A stretch of DNA of 64,000 nucleotides, taken from NCBI GenBank assembly GCA_946408125.1, contig CAMJQW010000011.1, positions 1-64,000 on the forward strand. The letters are read 5' to 3'. The position numbers were made by a program, and so were the translations under genes. Shown piece after piece: positions 58,562 through 64,000 of the stretch; position 1 is the stretch's first letter; the number at the start of each line of letters is the position of its first letter. Below the pieces are notes generated by a model. It searched no databases. It had not been told where the DNA came from and saw nothing but the letters and a program-made list of their open reading frames with translations. The stretch comes from an uncultured Fibrobacter sp. (GTDB lineage: Bacteria > Fibrobacterota > Fibrobacteria > Fibrobacterales > Fibrobacteraceae).

Positions 58562-59944
58562 ATGAGTATGTTTTCTTATATCGTCTGGCTGTTCTTCTTC
58601 TGCGGCGGCGTCGTGGGAGCGTATTTCATTCCCGATGCGAAGATTCCGCTGGAAGGCAAGTTCGCGTTTGTCGGGGCCTGGGGCGCAGTTCTCGGGTTCA
58701 TCTACTACAGCATCGCCAAGCGGCGAGCGCAACAGGCGGAGGCCGACTTTGCGGAGGCCCTGAACGAAAGCAAGGAAGCCCCGCGCACCCAGTACGTCCC
58801 GGTGGTCCCGACGGTAGCCGCCGACGAGCACAAGGTGGATTCCCCGATCCCTCCGGTGCGCAACCCTTTTGAAAGTATCCTCCCGCCGGGAGCCGTTCCC
58901 GCGAGCGAGGCCCTCGCCGCCGCGGCCAAGCCGGCGGTACGTCCCGCTTTTCCGCTCCAGGAATGGAATGTATTCTGCAAGGAAATTCTCAAGAACCGCC
59001 CGTTCCCCGAAGTGGTCGAGGCGCTTGAAAAGGTGCTGCCGAGCCTGTTCCCCAAGGCTGCGGGCATCCTCTATATGTATGGCGACGTGCAATCCGAACT
59101 CTGCAAGATTTTCTCGTTCGGCGATTATGTCATCAGCGACGACAGGATCATGCCGATGGAATGCGCGAGCTTCAACAAGGGCGATATCGTCGTGACCGAC
59201 TACAAGTCCGGCAAGTTCAACGGCGGTTGTACGCACCTGCACCATCATCCGCAAGGCATCTCTTTCTGCGCGCCGATCGAGGGCCTGGAAGAACATTTCG
59301 GTATCCTGACCATCCAGACGGACGAACTGCCCGAAGGCGAAGACCTTGAATTCTGGAAGGCGAAGGTGAGCATCGTGGCCGCGACGTTCGGGCTCTATGT
59401 GGCAAACCAGAACCTGAACATCCGCTTCCAGCAGCATAGCATCCGCGACGGCCTTACTGGACTCTTCAACAAGCGATACATGGAAGAATCCCTCCGTCGT
59501 GAAATCTTTGCCGCGGTTCGCCACAAGAATCCCATCGGCATCATCATGATGTATCCGGACAATGTGCAGCAGATCCAGTCGGCCCGCGGCCGTCATGCCG
59601 TGGACCAGCTTCTCTGGGAACTCGGCCAGCGTCTGCCGAACTTCATCCGCAACGAGGATATCCCGTGCCGTTACGAGGGCGACGTACTTTGCGTCATTAT
59701 GCCCGGTGCGGAACTCAAGATTACGCGTGCCCGTGCCGAAAAGATCCGCAACGAGATTTCGCAGTTGCAGATTTCGTACGGCGATGCGGTGCTTTCGACG
59801 ACGCTCAGTGTCGGCGTATCCGTTTTGCCGGTGCATGCGGGCGATGTCGAATCGCTTATCTACGCCGCGGAAGCGTCCATGCAGATGGCGTCAAACAACG
59901 GCGGAAACCGGGTGGTGCTGGCCGATGCCTTGCAGCAGCGCTAA
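58562..59944 (+). CDS. Membrane GAF and degenerate GGDEF protein
   Basis: A 460-residue protein with two N-terminal transmembrane helices (VWLFFFCGGVVGAYFI and FAFVGAWGAVLGFIYYSIA), a linker, a GAF-like sensor (about 140-290) and a GGDEF-family domain (about 298-455: RDGLTGLFNKRYMEESLRRE). The active-site loop reads RYEGDVL where GGDEF is expected, so it has lost the key first glycine and last residues; it is probably not a diguanylate cyclase. It may bind c-di-GMP or act as a scaffold. It is followed 32 bases later by an RND exporter gene, a possible partner. Confidence 0.82.
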   Translation: MSMFSYIVWLFFFCGGVVGAYFIPDAKIPLEGKFAFVGAWGAVLGFIYYSIAKRRAQQAEADFAEALNESKEAPRTQYVPVVPTVAADEHKVDSPIPPVRNPFESILPPGAVPASEALAAAAKPAVRPAFPLQEWNVFCKEILKNRPFPEVVEALEKVLPSLFPKAAGILYMYGDVQSELCKIFSFGDYVISDDRIMPMECASFNKGDIVVTDYKSGKFNGGCTHLHHHPQGISFCAPIEGLEEHFGILTIQTDELPEGEDLEFWKAKVSIVAATFGLYVANQNLNIRFQQHSIRDGLTGLFNKRYMEESLRREIFAAVRHKNPIGIIMMYPDNVQQIQSARGRHAVDQLLWELGQRLPNFIRNEDIPCRYEGDVLCVIMPGAELKITRARAEKIRNEISQLQISYGDAVLSTTLSVGVSVLPVHAGDVESLIYAAEASMQMASNNGGNRVVLADALQQR

Positions 59945-59976
59945 CCGGCAGTTCAGTTTTTAGAAATGGATAGACA

Positions 59977-62547
59977 ATGAACCAAGAAAAGATAGAACGC
60001 TTTGCGGCGCGATATGTGAATTTTGTAGAGAGGAACAAGTGGAAGGCCTTCCTGGTCATCCTCGTGATTTTCGTCCTGAGTCTCGTGCCGACCGTATTGA
60101 AACTGCAGATCCATACGGACCTCGCGACGCTTTTGCCCGAAGGCACGCCGAGCGTGATCGCCCTCGAGGAATCCTACCACCGCTTCGGCAGCACGGACCG
60201 CTTCATGATTGCCATCCAGGCGAAGGATCCGTACCTGGTCGCGCGCCTGCAGGACAGTATCCAGGAATACATCAACGCGAACTGGCAAGACGACATCATC
60301 AGCAAGCCGCAGGTAAAAAACGATAACGCCTTCTTCACGAAGAATGCGCTCATCTACCTGCCGGTCGAACACCTGGAACGCATCCGCGACAATCTTGAGG
60401 ACATCCAGCTTGAAATCGGCCGCAAGAACGGCCCGCTCGTCGTGGACCTCCTGGCTGATTCTTCGAGCGGGGCGCAGGCTCCCAAAAAAGAACGCGTCTG
60501 GTTCGATGCGAACCTGCCCCAGGCACTGGGGCTGCCCGACGAGGCGGCCGACGCGTTCGAATCCTTCTTCAAGAAGCGCGATGCCGAAGGTTCGGAAGTC
60601 GCGAAGGAAGAAGGCCCCAAGCGTAACCTGCCCAAGGAACTCAAGACGCGCCTGATTGGGGAGGACAAGCATGATTCTACGCTCTTTAACGGTGTCGTGC
60701 AGTGCAAGCTTGTCCGACCGTCCACCGATGTCGACTTTGTAAAGCATATCCTACTTCGTTCCGATACGCTCCTCGCGAAATTCAACGCGGTGGATTACGG
60801 TCAGCCGGTGCTTATGACGGTCGAAGGTTCCTACGAAGGTCTGAACGAAGTGAACGACATCATGAGCGACAGTACCATCTCGATGGTCATCGCGGTCATC
60901 CTCATCTTCCTGATTGTCGCGGTGTTCTTCCGCAGCCCCATCAAGGCCCCGCTCCTGATGCTTGCGCAGGTGTTGCTCGCCTGCTCGCTCGCCATGTGCT
61001 TCACCACGCTCTACTACGGTGCGCTGAACCCGTTCACCGTGCTGGTGACGAGCATTATCCTCGGCATGGGCGTCGACTATTCCATCCACTTCATGGGAAC
61101 GTGCCAGCGTTGCTTTACGGCATGCGGTGACTTGAAACTCGCCATGGAACAGACTGTCGCGAAACTCTTGCGCCCGATGTTCCTTGCGGCCCTCACGACG
61201 ATTGCGGGCCTCCTCTCGCTGCTCATCGCGAAGTTCGTGGGCTTCTATGAGTTCGGCGTGATTTCGGCGGTCGGCATCCTCTTCAGTTTCCTCACGGCTA
61301 TCTTTGCGATGCCCGTGTTCATCTTTATTGCGGGTGGTCTTCCGCCGCGTCCGCGCAATTCGTTCTTCCCCAAGGCTTGGAGCGACGAGAAGATTGTCGG
61401 ATTCTTCAAGCGTGCCGCCGTTGTCGGCCTCGTGTTCTCGGTCGTCATGGCCTTCTTCTGCCCGAATCTTGAATTCGAGTACAACTTCAAGAACCTGCGC
61501 CGCCCGCCCAAGGAGAACGTGGAACAGGTCAAGAAGTCCATCAGTACGGGCAACGCGCTCGCGAGCAACCGCAAGAGTTCTACGCCTGCGGCCGTGATGG
61601 CGACGCGTGCGGAGCTGCTCGATTCGCTTTATGATACTTTGATGGTGCGCATGCATACCGAACATGATTCGACGTTGCGCAGCTTCCTTACGCTCAAGAC
61701 GTTCCTGCCGTCGCAGGCGGACCAGCAGGCCCGTATGGAAGTCATCGACGAAATCAAGGAACTTGCCGAAGCCCGAGTGTTTGACAAGGCTACGGGCGAG
61801 GACAGCGTGAACATCGCCACGCTCCGTAACCTTGCCGAGGAGGTTTCTCCGTTCACCGTGGACTCCCTGCCGGAATGGGCGGTGGACCTGCTCCGCGAAA
61901 AGGACGGCAGTGTCGGAAAGATCGGCTTCATCTACGGGCGCTACAACAGTTCCGATGCGCGCGAAGCCGCGGAATGGCAGGACCGTTTCGGTCACTGGGA
62001 ATTCGGTGGCGAAAAGCTCAAGGTGTTCAGTAGCCAGTTTATATTGGCCGATGTCGTGCGTGCGGTCAAGTACGATTCCATGCGCATGGCGTTCGTCGTG
62101 ATTCTCGTGATCATCGCCATCCTCGCGCTGTCGCTTCGCAAGCCCAAGCTGGTCATGATATCCGCAGCGTCGCTGTTGATTGGCCTCCTGTGGAGTGCGG
62201 GGCTGCTCGGCCTCATGAACGTGGTGATCGGTCTTGGCCACATCGGTATCTACAACGTGGTGGTGATTCCCGCGGTGCTCGGCCTCGCCATCGACTCCAC
62301 GATTCATTTGTTGGTAGGCTGGACGCAGGATCCGACGTTCACGCCGCGTACGCTCGTGGATAACGTGGGCCGCCTGGTGATGGCGAGCTCCGTGACGACG
62401 GCTGCGGGATTTGCGGGCGCCCTCGGTGTCGAACATAAGGGCCTCCGCACCATCGGCGAACTCGCGACGACTTCGATTCTCGCGTTCCTGCTCGCGTCCC
62501 TCATTTTTACGGTATTCTTCGCCGTCGTGTTCCTGAAACGGAAGTAA
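59977..62547 (+). CDS. RND superfamily (MMPL-type) exporter
   Basis: An 856-residue protein with two repeats, each of one leading helix, a large periplasmic loop and five helices (about helices at 20-45, 300-460, 485-505 and 700-855). The first membrane domain has GMGVDYSIHFMGTCQR, the second GLAIDSTIHLLVGWTQD, equivalent positions carrying the proton-relay acidic residues of MMPL/HpnN-type transporters. Such proteins export lipids or hydrophobic compounds, for example hopanoids; the substrate is not inferable. A terminator at 62583 follows. Confidence 0.88.
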   Translation: MNQEKIERFAARYVNFVERNKWKAFLVILVIFVLSLVPTVLKLQIHTDLATLLPEGTPSVIALEESYHRFGSTDRFMIAIQAKDPYLVARLQDSIQEYINANWQDDIISKPQVKNDNAFFTKNALIYLPVEHLERIRDNLEDIQLEIGRKNGPLVVDLLADSSSGAQAPKKERVWFDANLPQALGLPDEAADAFESFFKKRDAEGSEVAKEEGPKRNLPKELKTRLIGEDKHDSTLFNGVVQCKLVRPSTDVDFVKHILLRSDTLLAKFNAVDYGQPVLMTVEGSYEGLNEVNDIMSDSTISMVIAVILIFLIVAVFFRSPIKAPLLMLAQVLLACSLAMCFTTLYYGALNPFTVLVTSIILGMGVDYSIHFMGTCQRCFTACGDLKLAMEQTVAKLLRPMFLAALTTIAGLLSLLIAKFVGFYEFGVISAVGILFSFLTAIFAMPVFIFIAGGLPPRPRNSFFPKAWSDEKIVGFFKRAAVVGLVFSVVMAFFCPNLEFEYNFKNLRRPPKENVEQVKKSISTGNALASNRKSSTPAAVMATRAELLDSLYDTLMVRMHTEHDSTLRSFLTLKTFLPSQADQQARMEVIDEIKELAEARVFDKATGEDSVNIATLRNLAEEVSPFTVDSLPEWAVDLLREKDGSVGKIGFIYGRYNSSDAREAAEWQDRFGHWEFGGEKLKVFSSQFILADVVRAVKYDSMRMAFVVILVIIAILALSLRKPKLVMISAASLLIGLLWSAGLLGLMNVVIGLGHIGIYNVVVIPAVLGLAIDSTIHLLVGWTQDPTFTPRTLVDNVGRLVMASSVTTAAGFAGALGVEHKGLRTIGELATTSILAFLLASLIFTVFFAVVFLKRK

Positions 62548-62582
62548 ATGTCAGGAACAATTCGCGAAAGCTCTGAAATGGA

Positions 62583-62615
62583 AAAATCCCCTGGCCTTAG
62601 CGCTAGGGGATTTTA
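62583..62615 (+). terminator. Terminator of the RND exporter gene
   Basis: AAAATCCCCT, loop region, AGGGGATTTT followed by ATTT, 35 bases past the stop. Confidence 0.85.
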
Positions 62616-62850
62616 TTTGGGGGTTAGGAGGAGAACAAAGAGTTCTTGAACATTAAGATAGCATTTTTTTTGAGGAAAGGACAGAAATTTGTGTTAAAAA
62701 TTTTTAAAGTGTTGAGTGTTTCGCAATGAGAAATTAACGAATTTGAGCCGTTTTTTAAGAGTGTTGTGTCGAAAGTGTGTAAAATTTTTTCGGAATGCCG
62801 AAAAATCCGCGTTGGGGCGGCCCTTTTGGATGCCTAATCGCGTTTTTTTC

Positions 62851-62858
62851 TACATTTT
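62851..62858 (+). promoter_or_regulatory. Start-proximal TACATTTT box
   Basis: TACATTTT ends 7 bases (GGCGCAT) before the ATG at 62866. No Shine-Dalgarno. Confidence 0.4.
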
Positions 62859-62865
62859 GGCGCAT

Positions 62866-63789
62866 ATGAAGAAGTTTGCCGCTCCCGTAATTCTACTTAT
62901 CTTGGCTGCAGGTGTCGTTGCGTATCTGTTTATGGATTTGTCTAGGGGCAAGTCTTCCTTTGATGCCGAAGCATACTTGCGCACCCGCGCCCAAATAGAC
63001 TCCTTGGAAATTGTTCTCTGGGAATCGGCGGACAAGCCCGATTTGCAGCTTTCCATCCGCAAGGAACTCGAATCTTCGTGGGAGACGCTGAATTCGATGC
63101 GTGCGGTCCCGTCTTCCGAAACGACGGATGGCGATTCTGGACTTTCGGGTGAAAGCAAGATGTGGATCGCCATCGGCGCGGCTCTCGTTCTCGTTTGCAT
63201 CATCCTGTTGCTCGCGCTCAGCCACCGCAAGAAGGTCCTGACGCGCAAGATGGAAGCGCTCAAGGCGGAACAGCGTTTCAAGGAACCGAAGAACGGTTTC
63301 GAAAACGACCCGACGATTCTCGCTCCGCGTCCGCACCCGCAAAAGAAATCCATCATCGACGAGGTGGTTGGCGAACCTACGATGTCGCCCGAGCCGAAGA
63401 TTGCGTTCGAAGATGAAAACGGCATTCCCGAGAACAAGATCCTCTCGGAAGATCCGGACGGAAAGCCGACGCTCAGGCCTACCGCCAAGGAAAGGATTAC
63501 ATCCGCGATGCAGTCGCTTTCCGACGTGCTCCGCGCTCCGCGCGGCCTTGCGCGTGACCATACGATGAAGATCCGCGCACAGAGCCACAACACGACGGGC
63601 GATCCGAACCTGCAGAAGAAGCCGAGCCCGCTCAAGACGAGCCGCTTCGACCGCGAGTTCACGGCGAAGAGCAAGATTTTGCAGATGTCGCGTCGCGGTT
63701 TCCCCGCGTCCGCAATCGCAACCCAGCTCGGGATTGCGCAGGACCAGGTGGAAGCGGTCATCAGGGAAGCCCAGGATTCCGGGAACTAA
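62866..63789 (+). CDS. Membrane protein with C-terminal HTH-like segment
   Basis: A 307-residue protein. An N-terminal helix (VILLILAAGVVAYLF) and a second at about 104-122 (MWIAIGAALVLVCIILLLAL) flank a short extracytoplasmic part (about 25-100). The cytoplasmic part is disordered-looking and charged (about 125-270), ending in MSRRGFPASAIATQLGIAQD QVEAVI, which reads like a helix-turn-helix of the kind that senses repeats or DNA. No family recognised. A longer frame to 62716 lacks sense. truA starts 6 bases after its stop. Confidence 0.65.
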   Translation: MKKFAAPVILLILAAGVVAYLFMDLSRGKSSFDAEAYLRTRAQIDSLEIVLWESADKPDLQLSIRKELESSWETLNSMRAVPSSETTDGDSGLSGESKMWIAIGAALVLVCIILLLALSHRKKVLTRKMEALKAEQRFKEPKNGFENDPTILAPRPHPQKKSIIDEVVGEPTMSPEPKIAFEDENGIPENKILSEDPDGKPTLRPTAKERITSAMQSLSDVLRAPRGLARDHTMKIRAQSHNTTGDPNLQKKPSPLKTSRFDREFTAKSKILQMSRRGFPASAIATQLGIAQDQVEAVIREAQDSGN

Positions 63790-63795
63790 GACGTT

Positions 63796-64000
63796 ATGCG
63801 TTACCGCTTCCGCTGCGAATACCTCGGCAGCGCCTTCTACGGCTGGCAGGAACAGAACGAGGCGGGCAAGACAAAATTTGTGACGGTGCAGTCCGCACTG
63901 GAAGAAGCGCTCGGCATAGCGCTGCGTGCTCCCGTGCGCATCACGGGTTCCGGACGTACGGATACGGGTGTGCATGCCCGCGGGCAGTGCGTCCATTTTG
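63796..64000 (+). CDS. truA: tRNA pseudouridine synthase A (5' part, cut by window edge)
   Basis: An open frame from the ATG at 63796 to the edge encodes 68 residues starting [20 protein letters not shown], with the family GWQxQ motif, and containing [18 protein letters not shown], in which the catalytic aspartate lies in the SGRTDxGVHA signature. TruA modifies U38-40 in tRNA anticodon arms. It begins 6 bases after the previous stop, so it is probably co-transcribed. Confidence 0.95.
   Translation, partial: MRYRFRCEYLGSAFYGWQEQNEAGKTKFVTVQSALEEALGIALRAPVRITGSGRTDTGVHARGQCVHF

Larger units (their letters stand above)
62548..62865. other. 318-base intergenic region
   Basis: It starts with the exporter terminator (62583). 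About 62620-62850 is AT-rich with several T runs and no recognisable gene or RNA. It ends with TACATTTT 7 bases before the ATG at 62866. Confidence 0.6.

Noticed and set aside
58463-59836. N-terminal extension of the radical SAM protein to 1,315 codons
   Set aside because: The extension runs antisense through the GGDEF-like gene. Family N-terminus and the TAAATTTA box place the start at 58462.
1-64000. Prophage, defence island or secondary-metabolite cluster
   Set aside because: No phage structural genes, integrase, nuclease/ATPase defence sets or synthases were seen; the WYL regulator and CotH-like kinase alone do not justify such a call.

Overview
The window looks like chromosomal DNA of a Fibrobacter-type bacterium (phylum Fibrobacterota, FCB group). 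This is an inference from gene content, with no database search behind it. The supporting signs are secreted plant-wall enzymes (GH9 cellulase, pectin methylesterase, polysaccharide deacetylase) that share serine-rich linkers and a C-terminal domain resembling type IX secretion sorting domains, large lipoproteins, an OmpA protein with thrombospondin type 3 repeats, and AT-rich boxes of the TAnnTTT(G/A) kind placed directly before start codons. Coding density is high. Strong G/C bias at third codon positions produces long false open frames antisense to almost every gene. I see no prophage, insertion sequence, CRISPR array or rRNA.

Layout. 0-4.7 kb: a thioredoxin/TPR protein diverges from a compact operon (zinc-ribbon protein, two paralogous membrane sensors of which the second ends in an AraC-type helix-turn-helix, AI-2E-type permease), followed by an HU gene. 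4.8-11.3 kb (minus): tRNA-Val with its own promoter and terminator, then an operon of a 1,797-residue Ig-repeat lipoprotein, a DUF6941-like protein and a small lipoprotein. 11.4-20.3 kb: prepilin peptidase, pectin esterase, an orphan MacA-like adaptor, CDF metal transporter, aldo/keto reductase, M16 peptidase and a DRE-TIM aldolase-family enzyme. 20.3-29 kb: GH9 cellulase, two tandem M6-like metalloproteases and a CotH-kinase-like lipoprotein. 29-34 kb (minus): polysaccharide deacetylase, then an overlapping GH57, phosphoribosyltransferase and membrane-protein unit. 34-43 kb: AHCY-like protein, AGCS symporter, gltX, zinc-ribbon/BON protein, WYL regulator, queA and a membrane/TPR protein. 43-52.6 kb: two giant paralogous cysteine-rich lipoproteins followed by the OmpA/TSP3 protein. 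52.6-64 kb: eukaryotic-type protein kinase, LOG-family protein, a 70-residue protein, an outer-membrane barrel, a fused radical SAM/DUF2344 protein, a GAF plus degenerate GGDEF protein, an RND/MMPL exporter, a membrane protein with a C-terminal HTH-like segment, and the 5' end of truA.

How the genes fit together. The secreted and surface set (pectin esterase, GH9, deacetylase, two proteases, CotH-like kinase, Ig-repeat lipoprotein, giant lipoproteins, OmpA) fits a cell-surface polymer-degradation and adhesion lifestyle. Housekeeping genes (HU, gltX, queA, truA, phosphoribosyltransferase, tRNA-Val) are interspersed. Two initiation classes are visible: genes with a Shine-Dalgarno sequence, and genes with a TAnnTTT(G/A)-like box ending 4-7 bases before the start codon, which predicts leaderless or nearly leaderless mRNAs. 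Two other non-coding patterns stand out: a dispersed hairpin with conserved flanks but variable stems, and an ACGC-N7-GCGT palindrome found twice before GH9 and once before the deacetylase gene.
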